Below are positions 26,401 to 34,600 of a DNA stretch of 64,000 nucleotides, in pieces. This stretch comes from Sipunculus nudus. Lineage: Eukaryota; Annelida; Sipuncula; Golfingiida; Sipunculidae. The notes under the pieces are model-generated. The model did no database searches, had not been told where the DNA came from, and was given only the letters and a program-made list of their open reading frames with translations. Made by a program: the position numbers and the translations under genes. The stretch spans positions 25,262,401-25,326,400 of the forward strand of contig CM049317.1 in the NCBI GenBank assembly GCA_026874595.1. The letters are read 5' to 3'. Position 1 is the first letter of the stretch; every line of letters starts with the position of its first letter.

Positions 26401-29400
26401 TATTATAAAAGAGTTTAACTATTTATTAAAATTTAATAACAAATATTGTGCCAATATAATTAAAAAAAAAATAATAAGAAAATCATATGATTTTTTAAAA
26501 TAAAATATAACTGGAATGATTACTGAAATAATATTATAGAATATATTCATGAATGCATTCATGAGTACATTTTGAAAGTATCTGCACTGGTATTCAAATA
26601 CTTTCATTTTTACCTGAATTCCCATCCTTATGCAATAAAATTTTTTAATGCAGTACATATTTATATTTGTATTCAAATACATTTGCAAAGCATTTGCACC
26701 ATGTCTAGTATTTATTCAGTTTTAGCCAAACAAAGATGTTGAGAATCCAGAATATACATAATTCACAAATTTAAATAATGATCATAAGTACCTGGTTTTA
26801 TGGCTTTTATTTATATTAAAAAAAAATAAATGTAATATATTCACTTTGGACTACTTTCACATCAATCTACACACTAGACACAGTAAGAATCTAGATTAAT
26901 ATTATCAACTGCATCTTTGTCTATCATTAATTTCCTTCATATGATACCTAATGATTAGTAATGAATAATATGATTTATTTTTTTATCATTAAAATTTCAC
27001 TGAAAAATACCATAGGTGACTGCATGGTGTTATTTGGAATAACATTGACATTCTATCCATCCATACAAGATTCTTACATTATCAGTAACTGCAAGTTAAT
27101 TTTCTGTTACTCATCAACTAACAAATTCCTTTCTATTAATTTTTCTTTAATTTGTTATAAAAACAATACAAAATTATTAATTTATTGTTTATTATTATGT
27201 TGTTTTTCATAACAACTACTAGATGAGTTGGGTTGGACACCTGGATCAACTGTGGCTGGGCATTAGCTGCCTGGCTGCCCATGTGTATGCTTCGCTCAAG
27301 CATGCATAATCTGATAAAAGGTCAACAAGGTCAACATACAGGTGACTGAAGAGGGGCTGGATTAAGCCTGGGTCTGACATGGTTTCATATAAACATTAAT
27401 AAAAGCTACAATATTTGGCCAATTTCTTTCAGCTTTCTAAACTACAAAGACGAAATCCTTATGTGTGCATGATATGAAAATTATATCAACAGTGCTCTCA
27501 GGAAACAAACATGCCATGGTCAAAGTTGGGCAAAATTTAAGGTACTAATTTTATATTTATACTAATAACTTATAAAATTTTAGAAAATTCAGAACTAATT
27601 TTTGGTATTCAATTGAATCTTGATTAAATAATGTTACATCCCTGTCAAAAAAACTCTAGCTTCAGCAATCCTCTTGTTAAGGGAGTAAATATATTTCTTG
27701 TTTTTTTTTAAAAGTGCATTATGTTTGGGCCCATAACTTAAAACAATTACGCAATACTGACATAATTTCTGGCATGTGCATAGCAAATGTATAGAAAAAT
27801 ATGTATATTATATATGATCAATGTCAGACCAGTGGTTTTGATATTAGGCAGTCTTACAGTGTAACAATGGGTTTTTAATGATAAATGAAGTTTTTCATTA
27901 ATATTTCGAAGGAATTAAGTCCTAGTGATAAAATTCTTGGCATGGTAGGGGATTTTGGAGATATCTAATTGTATGCTAAATTTGAGGAACTTAGAGCTGA
28001 AGCTGGGGAGCTGAGCTCTAGCAAACTGCATAACACTAGATTGATGTAAACTTGATGTGACATGGTGCTTGAAAACTTGTATAAAATCTACAGTTTTTGA
28101 TTAACTGGTTTCAAATTTCTGGTGTTAACAGACAAAATGCTAACAAAAACATGCTGTGAAAATTAAATCCACAGTACTTACAGGAAAAAAAACGTGCCAT
28201 TGTCAAACTTGGGCAAAATTAAAGGTACCAATTTTATATTTTTGCCAATATTTAAAAACATTTAACAGATTTTGATCTAATTTTTGGTATACAATTAAAT
28301 TTTTATTAATTAAAGTTGTATTACTGAAAAAAAGTCTCTACCTTTAACACTTTTGGTCTTAAGTGACCAAATATCTTTCCTGATATTTTTACAAAGTCCA
28401 TTATGTTTGGGCTAATAACTTTTTTAAATTAAATAATACTGACTCAATTTCTGGCATGTACATAGGAACAATATAGAGGAATATTTATGGTCAATATGAA
28501 GAAAACCAGATGAGTGGTTTTGATATTAGGCAGTCCTGAAGTGTAAAATTAGATTTCTAATAAAAAAACGAGGTTTTTCCTTAATATCTTGAAGGAACGA
28601 AGTCCTATTGACCAAATTTTCGGCTTGGTAGGGGATTTTTGGGACATCTTACTGTATGGCAAATTTCAGATTCCTAGGTCCAATGGTGTCGAAATGTGCC
28701 AGTCTTACGGCTGGACATCCGGACAGACATCCAGACGGACGACGGACAATGGACCACGACTATAGCTCAGATGAATTATAGTCAGCTGAGCTAAAAAAAA
28801 AAACCCATGCATTGATAAATGTCACTGATAAATTTATGTAACCCTAACAATGTGGACTCAATTTGAGTCCTACATCACTGACAGAAAACTAGCCCATAAG
28901 AATGAACTCCTCAATTGCTTTTTTTCAGTGACTGACGCATTGTGGAGTCCATAGATTGCACCTGCAGTTAACTGTGATTACAACACTCCATACACAACTG
29001 TGAGATTTAACATATATCCATTGATTAATGTTTAGTACATCTATGTGTATTGTATATTTGACCACTAGAAAACATTACTGTTCTCTTCTCAGCCCTATTT
29101 CGCACCAAGGAAGTTAAAATATGAACATAATAGTACACAGGCCTAAAGCCTTATACAGGACTGCCACCAAATGCAAGATGTCTACCGGGGCTGTTAATGC
29201 TTCAATTCTCTCTGGACAAATACTATCAGTTGTTGATGTTAGAGGTGCTTCATGCTTTCCAGAATGGTTATTTTTCATTACAGTCCTTTCGACATACAAC
29301 ATAATGTGAAATTGGTATGTTAAAACCATAGGGAATATTTTTATTTAATTTTCTTTCTAAGAGTAACAGATCGTATCGTGCTATAACCCCAGTTAGCCCT

Positions 29401-29929
29401 TTGGTGGGCCGGTGACACAACAGAAACCTGAAACCTGTCGCGTCGACGTCGGCGGCTAACAGAAAACATAGTCCCTTACAGAAACTTAATTTTTGATGTT
29501 TTCCCATGTAGACCGGATTATATACAAGATTGACCTAATTTTCATAAAATGTGTTGTCTGGTATACTTTGTATGTTCTAGCATTTACTAGTAACTTTCAT
29601 GTGGATGGTATCTAGGGGAAACCTATGCTGTATATTTGCAGTTAGTTATTATTTAAATGAAAGGCTAAGTGAAATGTCATTTAACACGTGAGTGTCTAAA
29701 AATAGAACTGTCATCACTCAAATGTCAACAGCCCAGGCACCATCCAGCTGTGACAGTACACCTGATTTTAACTGAACTGTATTGTTCATTGTATAATCTT
29801 GTCAGTGGTCTGAAGTATTACCTGGATTTCATCGGATCCACTGGCTTCGCTGCCATTTTCCACGCGGTCGTAAACTTTATAAATTTCTTCATACAAATCA
29901 GAGAGCTTTGGTACGTGCGGCTCTGCCAT
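9300..29929 (-). CDS. IGBP1: IGBP1 / alpha4 (TAP42 family), complete gene, 10 coding exons
   Basis: Regulator of PP2A-type phosphatases: family members bind free catalytic subunits of PP2A, PP4 and PP6, and act in TOR signalling in yeast. Joining the exons gives 1050 bp, i.e. 349 residues plus stop (human protein about 339). Exons in transcript order: 29929-29822, 22268-22156, 21045-20961, 19982-19867, 18619-18484, 17203-17134, 13187-13093, 12545-12409, 9745-9597, 9340-9300; every junction is GT-AG and in phase. Diagnostic segments are P-F-I-L-T-R-D followed by Q-A-K-V-F-G-A-G-Y-P-G near residues 246-264, an Arg/Gln/Lys/Glu helix (K-Q-Q-K-E-L-E-K-R-L), W-V-Q-R-S-L-E-E-I-E, and the C-terminal D-W-D-D-W-K-D ... 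G-N-R-Q-N-M-G. The helical N-terminal part should form the TPR-like phosphatase-binding domain. A small conserved gene stretched over 20.6 kb by repeats. A second copy of exon 1 lies at 31134-31241. Confidence 0.93.
9597..9745 (-). CDS. IGBP1: IGBP1 exon 9
   Basis: Codes for D-V-Q-K-Q-M-S-D-A-H-N-P-E-K-A-A and on through an acidic/basic coiled stretch to A-R-D-W-D-D-W-K-D, the conserved C-terminal motif. The donor is GATG|GTGAGT. The acceptor (tgttctgttacag|AGATGT) has been copied many times just upstream in the 9746-11115 array. Confidence 0.9.
9746..11115 (-). repeat. Minisatellite derived from the IGBP1 exon 9 splice acceptor
   Basis: Roughly 40 tandem units of 32 to about 42 bp. On the transcribed (-) strand each unit reads GACCTGATGTTCCTGTTACAG then GGATGT, nearly the same as the real exon 9 acceptor and first six exon bases. 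The last 600 bp (about 10490-11110) are homogeneous 32-bp units; the part nearest the exon is more divergent and includes AGGTCAAAGGTCA. Lies wholly in intron 8. Confidence 0.88.
11640..12235 (+). repeat. Interspersed repeat with three to four sub-units of about 140 bp
   Basis: It opens with TGTCCCCTGCCATCGCCC and a nearby GGGACA/GTGTCCCC inverted motif. Sub-units then repeat 'CAATAACTCAAAAAGAATTTGAGGCACAGTCAC...', '...GGGCTAGGTCAAGTTC...' and 'GACCTTGACACATTTTC'. No coding frame. Lies in IGBP1 intron 8. Confidence 0.6.
12409..12545 (-). CDS. IGBP1: IGBP1 exon 8
   Basis: Codes for A-F-R-P-F-I-L-T-R-D-Q-V-Q-A-K-V-F-G-A-G and Y-P-G-V-P-T-Y-T-V-E-E-F-Y-E-Q-Q, the most conserved block of the family. 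Acceptor ttctgcag, donor CCAGA|GTAAGT, ending in phase 2. Confidence 0.93.
13093..13187 (-). CDS. IGBP1: IGBP1 exon 7
   Basis: Codes for E-L-K-I-I-Q-Y-M-A-S-R-K-S-S-D-S-T-S-K and a Lys/Ser-rich linker ending S-K-Q before the P-F-I-L-T-R block. Acceptor tgttttcag, donor ACAA|GTAAGT. Confidence 0.88.
13380..13625 (-). mobile_element. Copy of hairpin-ended repeat family G
   Basis: Shares 'TTTTGGTGTGGATC', 'CAGATCCAGGAA', 'GGAATATGGGCCGAATAAGTGAATG' and the terminal hairpin 'GCATTCCTTAGAATGC' with copies near 47.7, 48.2, 49.3, 53.7 and 55.7 kb. A 14-base C run interrupts it at about 13553. Strand is arbitrary; the elements carry no gene. Confidence 0.5.
13626..13765. repeat. 33-bp tandem repeat, four units
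   Basis: Units of CATGTTGATTAACTTTTGAA-type sequence followed by CAAGACGTTTG(T). The period of 33 (11 codons) keeps a frame open by chance and gives a repetitive K-R-L-V-Q-K-L-I-N peptide on the - strand, which I do not regard as a gene. Confidence 0.75.
14137..17045 (+). mobile_element. Repeat family A, copy 1 (2.9 kb, built of ~300-bp modules)
   Basis: It starts CTTGGCACCGCAGGTGCCAG, then GTATCCCCAGACA, and ends with an inverted GTATCCCCCGAC..GTCTGGGGATAC. The body has about seven modules of roughly 290-306 bp. Each holds 'GTGACCTTGACCTTTGACCT', 'CTTGCTTTTCCAATGGGACA', 'GGAATTATCATCCAGAAACT', 'GTGACCTTCACCTTTGACCT' and 'GCAAGATGAAAGATCTGAG'. A (GGC)n run lies at about 16970-17000. The many small open frames (M-G-L-A-F-P-M-G-H-I-Q-V and so on) recur with each module and are not genes. 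It lies in IGBP1 intron 6 and ends about 90 bp from exon 6. Confidence 0.7.
17134..17203 (-). CDS. IGBP1: IGBP1 exon 6
   Basis: Codes for R-D-Y-Y-M-T-L-I-K-R-W-V-Q-R-S-L-E-E-I-E and N-I-E, matching the conserved R-E-Y-Y..L..W-I..S-L-E-E-I block of alpha4 proteins. Acceptor cttatttcag, donor GAAA|GTAAGT. Confidence 0.9.
17345..17838. mobile_element. Short TTAA-flanked inverted-repeat element (piggyBac-like MITE)
   Basis: A GC-rich block of about 490 bp in AT-rich surroundings. It is flanked by TTAA on both sides (17345-17348 and 17835-17838). The ends are inverted: GGCCCTGTCACAGCACTGCG on the left, and AGGCACTGTCACATCAGTAC followed by TGCG on the right read in reverse. TTAA duplications are typical of piggyBac-type elements. 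Open frames at 17229-17595 are inside it and are not genes. Lies in IGBP1 intron 5. Confidence 0.65.
17876..18035. repeat. Degenerate tandem repeat, about five units
   Basis: Repeats of 'TCAGAGCCACTGATGATCAT' plus 'ATCAGTTTTTG', about 30-45 bp each. Lies in IGBP1 intron 5. Confidence 0.6.
18484..18619 (-). CDS. IGBP1: IGBP1 exon 5
   Basis: Codes for A-Q-D-L-I-S-Q-A-R-S-R-Q-N-K-I-E-Q-Y-K-Q, then Q-K-E-L-E-K-R-L-N-D-L, the long basic helix of the TAP42 fold. Acceptor gttatgacag, donor CAAG|GTGGGT. Confidence 0.92.
18835..19110 (+). other. Unassigned 91-codon open frame inside IGBP1 intron 4
   Basis: On the strand opposite IGBP1. The peptide has protein-like composition (W-D-A-W-T-P-K-T-E-R-L-D-E-I-L-S-I-I-D and further Lys/Ser/Glu-rich sequence) and does not come from a repeat I can see. 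No convincing promoter or splice sites. It could be a fragment of a processed pseudogene or chance; I do not recognise a family. Confidence 0.2.
19426..19859. mobile_element. MITE with TACTGTGGTT ends touching the exon 4 donor
   Basis: It begins TACTGTGGTTTCC and ends AACCACAGTA (inverted). The sub-terminal parts are rich in TTCGCGA / TCGCGAAAAT in opposite orientations. It ends two bases before the CCTCAC that is the exon 4 donor (GTGAGG) on the other strand. A related end (AGCAACCACAGTATG) lies at about 22070-22085. Confidence 0.6.
19867..19982 (-). CDS. IGBP1: IGBP1 exon 4
   Basis: Codes for A-Y-Y-K-D-F-L-R-S-C-K-N-Y-G-I-T-D and a Gly/Asp/Ser linker to R-T-Q-A, corresponding to the L-x-x-C-x-x-Y region of alpha4. 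Acceptor tttctttgcag, donor CTGG|GTGAGG, ending in phase 2. Confidence 0.87.
20372..20415. repeat. (AT)n microsatellite
   Basis: About 22 dinucleotides in IGBP1 intron 3. The Ile/Tyr-repeat open frames across it are artefacts. Confidence 0.9.
20961..21045 (-). CDS. IGBP1: IGBP1 exon 3
   Basis: Codes for Y-M-L-L-P-A-Y-L-G-F-F-T-G-Q-L and on to H-V-K-K-S-Q, matching the Y-L-L-x-P-A-x-L-G signature of the TAP42 N-terminal helices. Acceptor ttatttcag, donor ACAG|GTGAGA. Confidence 0.92.
21046..22155 (-). other. IGBP1 intron 2, nothing recognised
   Basis: AT-rich sequence with a fragment of the exon-4-type MITE near 22000-22085 and a 17-base C run near 22100. Small frames at 21482 and 21720 are not supported. 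Confidence 0.5.
22156..22268 (-). CDS. IGBP1: IGBP1 exon 2
   Basis: Codes for V-E-M-I-H-C-I-Q-K-A-E-K-A-I-T-M-V-N-E-L then S-M-F-S-T-N-E-V-I-E-E-V-A-T-A-D-M, matching 'L-F-S-x-N-E-x-x-E-E-x-A-T-x-D' of the family. Acceptor ttttatag, donor TGAG|GTGAGG. Confidence 0.92.
22314..22352 (-). mobile_element. Solo end of repeat family T
   Basis: AACAAGTGACCCATGGGTCA followed by TGGTGCTCAGTTGATATATA, the same terminus as at 3513, 26149, 37120 and 40832, with no matching body beside it. Confidence 0.55.
22510..26145 (+). mobile_element. Repeat family A, copy 2 (3.6 kb, with internal 724-bp tandem duplication)
   Basis: Same ends and module order as 14137-17045, including (GGC)n near 26070-26098 and the GTCTGGGGATACAAT end. 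It contains a 724-bp block repeated in tandem (23185-23908 and 23909-24632; the same open frames recur at that offset) and a third diverged start at 24633. It lies in IGBP1 intron 1 and directly abuts the family T copy starting at 26149. No protein-coding gene. Confidence 0.7.
26149..28793 (-). mobile_element. Repeat family T, copy 2 (reverse orientation)
   Basis: Reverse-complement counterpart of 846-3513: the order of sub-blocks and even the chance frames (M-N-N-M-I-Y-F-F-I-I-K, M-Y-L-N-T-N and others) are shared. It ends with TCAGCTGAGCTAAAAA at 28793. With copy 1 it forms a 2.6 kb inverted repeat with a 22 kb spacer that encloses nine of the ten IGBP1 exons. Confidence 0.65.
28794..29290. 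other. IGBP1 intron 1, nothing recognised
   Basis: An A-tract followed by AT-rich sequence without a recognisable gene or repeat. Confidence 0.5.
29822..29929 (-). CDS. IGBP1: IGBP1 exon 1 (copy proximal to the gene)
   Basis: ATG at 29929-29927 in good context (gcgccATGg). Codes for M-A-E-P-H-V-P-K-L-S-D-L-Y-E-E-I-Y-K-V-Y and 16 more residues ending D-E-I-Q, with donor CCAG|GTAATA in phase 0, fitting exon 2 (V-E-M-I). 'L-x-x-L-x-x-x-I/G-x-x-x-x-x-x-V' is the usual start of alpha4 proteins. The larger open frame on the opposite strand is its shadow. Confidence 0.9.
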
Positions 29930-30258
29930 GGCGCTTATCTCCTGTGTTCTTACAACAGTAGACTAAGATTATGGAACACTGTGTGTGAACTGCTCGGAGC
30001 CTGCTTTTCTGCCTGGGTGTCTCATAGTATAAATGCATCCGAATATTGTATTTCATTTTTTAATTTAATATGCTTATCGGTCCTCCGAAATCTAAACATT
30101 GTAGAAAAAGTTGTTTTAGTATTTTATTTAGCATTGGATTATGAAAATGAAACTATGTTATAGTGACTTTGACTAAAATCATTTTTAATTGACAGATAAT
30201 TTCTGAATTTTTAACAACAGCAGGAACTATACAATATCCGCTACAACCGTAGAGCAAG
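29930..30258. promoter_or_regulatory. Bidirectional IGBP1/FMC1 promoter, copy 1
   Basis: The two start codons face away from each other across 329 bp, so one region must serve both genes. No TATA box in a consistent place. Part of the duplicated unit. Confidence 0.7.
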
Positions 30259-30330
30259 ATGGCAGCTTCCAGGGAAATGAACTTGAGAATTTTTCGCGGT
30301 TTACTTAGAGAGCTGAAACATGCTCACCAG
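30259..30330 (+). CDS. FMC1: FMC1 exon 1, upstream copy
   Basis: Identical to 31571-31642: M-A-A-S-R-E-M-N-L-R-I-F-R-G-L-L-R-E-L-K and H-A-H-Q before CAG|GTAATA. Could be spliced to exon 2 in place of the downstream copy; the protein would be the same. Confidence 0.75.
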
Positions 30331-30471
30331 GTAATAATATCTATTTAAGATTTGTAATTAATGTCAGTACTTAACGTTTGAACAGAAATACTCAAAAAGG
30401 AGATCTTAACCATGCTCACGGGTGAACAAAGTCACCTTTTCTTCTCGTCAACTTACACTTTAAAGTCTTTA

Positions 30472-30603
30472 CAGTGGAACCTCGAATAACCGAATGGCTC
30501 GATTATCCGAATGGTTCGGAACATCAGGATTGTCCAGGAATTTATGGGATGGAAATACCTCCCTGTGAATTCTCACAAATTCTTTGCGATTTCCCACTTG
30601 GGG
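30472..30603 (+). mobile_element. Pogo/Tigger-like element end
   Basis: CAGTGGAACCTCGAATAACC then GAATGGCTCGATTATCCGAA resembles pogo-superfamily inverted-repeat ends (CAGT start, 'ACCTCG..AATCCGAA'). Only one end and about 130 bp are visible. The 1312-bp duplication breaks at its far side; the second copy is at 31784-31915. Confidence 0.4.
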
Positions 30604-31133
30604 ACATACAACATAATGTGAAATTGGTATGTTAAAACCATAGGGAATATTTTTATTTAATTTTCTTTCTAAGAGTAACAGATCGTATCGTGCTATAACC
30701 CCAGTTAGCCCTTTGGTGGGCCGGTGACACAACAGAAACCTGAAACCTGTCGCGTCGACGTCGGCGGCTAACAGAAAACATAGTCCCTTACAGAAACTTA
30801 ATTTTTGATGTTTTCCCATGTAGACCGGATTATATACAAGATTGACCTAATTTTCATAAAATGTGTTGTCTGGTATACTTTGTATGTTCTAGCATTTACT
30901 AGTAACTTTCATGTGGATGGTATCTAGGGGAAACCTATGCTGTATATTTGCAGTTAGTTATTATTTAAATGAAAGGCTAAGTGAAATGTCATTTAACACG
31001 TGAGTGTCTAAAAATAGAACTGTCATCACTCAAATGTCAACAGCCCAGGCACCATCCAGCTGTGACAGTACACCTGATTTTAACTGAACTGTATTGTTCA
31101 TTGTATAATCTTGTCAGTGGTCTGAAGTATTAC

Positions 31134-31241
31134 CTGGATTTCATCGGATCCACTGGCTTCGCTGCCATTTTCCACGCGGTCGTAAACTTTATAAATTTCT
31201 TCATACAAATCAGAGAGCTTTGGTACGTGCGGCTCTGCCAT
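31134..31241 (-). CDS. IGBP1: IGBP1 exon 1, distal duplicate
   Basis: Exact duplicate of 29822-29929 with its donor, 1312 bp further from the gene. It could act as an alternative first exon giving the same protein, or be silent. Confidence 0.75.
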
Positions 31242-31570
31242 GGCGCTTATCTCCTGTGTTCTTACAACAGTAGACTAAGATTATGGAACACTGTGTGTGA
31301 ACTGCTCGGAGCCTGCTTTTCTGCCTGGGTGTCTCATAGTATAAATGCATCCGAATATTGTATTTCATTTTTTAATTTAATATGCTTATCGGTCCTCCGA
31401 AATCTAAACATTGTAGAAAAAGTTGTTTTAGTATTTTATTTAGCATTGGATTATGAAAATGAAACTATGTTATAGTGACTTTGACTAAAATCATTTTTAA
31501 TTGACAGATAATTTCTGAATTTTTAACAACAGCAGGAACTATACAATATCCGCTACAACCGTAGAGCAAG
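31242..31570. promoter_or_regulatory. Bidirectional promoter, copy 2
   Basis: Duplicate of 29930-30258. It is the proximal promoter for FMC1, as copy 1 is for IGBP1. Confidence 0.65.
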
Positions 31571-31642
31571 ATGGCAGCTTCCAGGGAAATGAACTTGAGA
31601 ATTTTTCGCGGTTTACTTAGAGAGCTGAAACATGCTCACCAG
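31571..31642 (+). CDS. FMC1: FMC1 exon 1, proximal copy
   Basis: ATG in context agcaagATGg; 24 codons; donor CCAG|GTAATA, phase 0. Confidence 0.9.
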
Positions 31643-34600
31643 GTAATAATATCTATTTAAGATTTGTAATTAATGTCAGTACTTAACGTTTGAACAGAAA
31701 TACTCAAAAAGGAGATCTTAACCATGCTCACGGGTGAACAAAGTCACCTTTTCTTCTCGTCAACTTACACTTTAAAGTCTTTACAGTGGAACCTCGAATA
31801 ACCGAATGGCTCGATTATCCGAATGGTTCGGAACATCAGGATTGTCCAGGAATTTATGGGATGGAAATACCTCCCTGTGAATTCTCACAAATTCTTTGCG
31901 ATTTCCCACTTGGGGAAATAATTTTATTAATGAGAAAAAAAATAATATTCTGTATATACGCACTTCAAGTCTTCAGTTACTGGAAAAGGTCACTTGATAT
32001 AAATGTCTTAACTATTTCATTTTAGAAAAAAAGTGTTCTGGTTTTATGCATTTAGCTTTATTTAAATGTGCTTTTTTATTTATTTTTTTCATCAATTATT
32101 ATATTTTATTTTATTATTATTTTATTTTACAAGATATCTGGCTAATTTTTGTTTTAGTATTGCTTCAGGTACTTAAAATATGTACGTAGTGGTTTCCTGA
32201 AGTGTGATTTGTCATGACTCATGTTTCTTTATCTAAAACTGTCCCTGTTCTTGAAAACAAATGTTTATTTGTAATTTATATTTTTTTTCATCTCCGGAAT
32301 TCAAACCTTAATGACTTTCCATTTAAATACCTATATGTAAATAACTAGCAGCAAACACAATGCCCCAAGAGGCTGAGACAGGCACACATAATAGTCCAGA
32401 TCATAGATCTCTAAGTGTCCCTGTTAACCTTTGGAAAATTATTATTTTTTTTTATGATTTTTTCAGAAGAAATGGCAGACACTGCCAGCCCTGTCATACA
32501 TCAGAGACCAGTACCATGACCATCAAGTCACGAGTAGGAAGGTGTGTCGTGGGGAGAACGAGATGAGACACCTGGCTCAGACGTACAGCTGTTACCTTGA
32601 GAGTCTCAGGAAACAACAGGTGTGAACCAGCGCAGGGTACAAATTAGGCTAAAAAATTTACATGCTCCAGGTGCACCCTTGAAACAAAACCTACATGCCC
32701 CTAAAGATTTCAACATGCACCTTCTAAACCTAGTTAAAATTTTTTGTTAAGGAGTTTCTGTTTCTCAAAGAATAGTAATGCTAATTTAAGATTGTGATGT
32801 TTATGAATAGTAAAAAAAAATTGTCATTTAATAGAGTGGTAATTCACAGTGGTATTTAATATTTTAGGGGCCTGGACTGTCTAAATGTAAAATTCTCGGT
32901 CACTTCGCTGTTTGATCCTTGGCATCACTGTGTTAGTGAGTTGTAGTGGCCTGTTCAAGGCTGGTGGTTTTCTCTGGGTTCTCTTGTTTTCTCCAACTTC
33001 AGACACAAATGACCACCATCACTTGAGCCATGTAGAGCGCCTGGATTAGTTATGATAACTATTTTTGCACCCATATAAAGTTTGAATGAATGCTGTGTGC
33101 CAGGACGGACACCATATCAGAGTAAATATTATGAAGAAAACACCAGGTTTGAAAAATCATATATTTCATAACCTTGAAATCTGCTGTATAAAATGTTGGC
33201 AGAGTAAATCCAGCCTCATTTGTACATTAGGGCCCCCTTCCAATTGTGAAAAACATGTTGATGTACATGTTTCTGCACACTGGTAACTCACACTAGTGTT
33301 AATCATATATACCTTTTCCATTCACGTGTTCCCTAGTGAAATCATGTCAGACAGAGGGGGTTCTGCACACATGGGAAAATGCCCAATTCAGCGTGTGTTT
33401 TTTCAGAGCATGGATACGCATGTGGAAAACAGGCCTTATGCTGAGAGTAAAATACAGTCACAGGGTTGTTTACAGTTGTTTGCTTCACATGGTTCAGTTG
33501 TAATATTGTCCACTACTTTATGTCTCTTTTTTCCTTTTATCGCAGACAGCAATAAAAAAGTTTTTTTTTTCTATGCATTGTGACTCCTTTCTGTGTGTTT
33601 ACATAATTTTTTGTGATCTATGCAAAACTGCAATCAATTAAATAGATTATGAAAGAAACTGACCAATCATTGATATAATTGATTAACTGGTGCAATAATA
33701 CTGAGCTCTCAGGTATTAAACCAGTGTCCAGTGCATTCGGGTTGAAGTATTGTCTGTTAGATTAAATCATTTGTAGCAGTGAATGAGTCTGCTATAATAT
33801 CTCTCTGATCAGAAATTCACACTGATAGTTTTATCTATTTATTTCTCTCTGTCAGTAATGACCAGAACTGTTTTTAGCTCAGCTGACTATAAGTCATCTG
33901 AGCTGTAGTCATGGTCCATTGTCCGTCGTCCGTCCGTCCGTCTGGATGTCCGTCCGTAAGACTGGCACGTTTCGACACCGTTGGACCTACGAATCTGAAT
34001 TTTGGCATACAGTTAGATGTCCCCATAATCTCCTACCATGCCAAAAATTGGGTCAATAGGACTTCGTTCCCCTGAGATATTAAGGAAAAACCTCAATTTT
34101 TTATTAGAAATCTATTTTCACACTTCAGGACTGCCTAAAATCAAAACCACTCATCTGGTTTTCTTCATATTTACCATGAATATTCCTCTATATAGTTCCT
34201 ATGTACATGCCAGATATTAAGTCAGTATTATATAATTTAAAAAAGTTATGGGCCCAAACATAATGGACTTTGTAAAAAAATCAGGAAGATATTTGGTCAC
34301 TTAAGACCAAAAGTGTTAAAGGTAGGGACTTTTTTCCAGTAATACAACTTATATTAATCAAAATTTAATTGTATACCAAAAATTAGATCAAAATTTGTTA
34401 AATTTTTTTAGATATAGGCAAAAATATAAAATTGGTACCTTAAATTTTGCCCAACTTTGGCCATGGCACGTTTTTTTTCCTGTAAGTACTGTGGATTTAA
34501 TTTTCACACCATGTATACATAAGGATTTAATCTGTTAAAATCTGAAATTTAAAAATAAAAGCTGCAAAATTAGGCTAGTTATTGAATTTTTTTGGAGGCT

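Larger units (their letters stand above)
29291..30602. repeat. Tandem duplication, unit 1 (1312 bp; bidirectional promoter plus two first exons)
   Basis: Every base I compared reappears 1312 bp downstream. The unit starts at GACATACAACATAATGTG and ends in CACTTGGGG. It contains IGBP1 exon 1 (29822-29929, - strand), the 329-bp intergenic space, FMC1 exon 1 (30259-30330, + strand), parts of both first introns and a short pogo-like end. Confidence 0.9.
30603..31914. repeat. Tandem duplication, unit 2
   Basis: Second copy of 29291-30602 with no differences seen by eye; 164-codon chance frames at 29669 and 30981 are identical. After it, sequence becomes unique (AAATAATTTTATTAATGAG). Confidence 0.9.

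Noticed and set aside
29268-29507. 79-codon - strand frame (116 codons at 30469-30819)
   Set aside because: Lies in intron 1 sequence of IGBP1 and is repeated only because the unit is; no splice sites or family resemblance.
29669-30163. 164-codon open frame, also at 30981-31475
   Set aside because: It runs across the bidirectional promoter and antisense to IGBP1 exon 1. The composition is not protein-like, and its two copies only reflect the duplication.
33296-33583. 95-codon frame in FMC1 intron 2
   Set aside because: No splice sites that fit, ends in a poly-Phe low-complexity tract, no recognisable domain.
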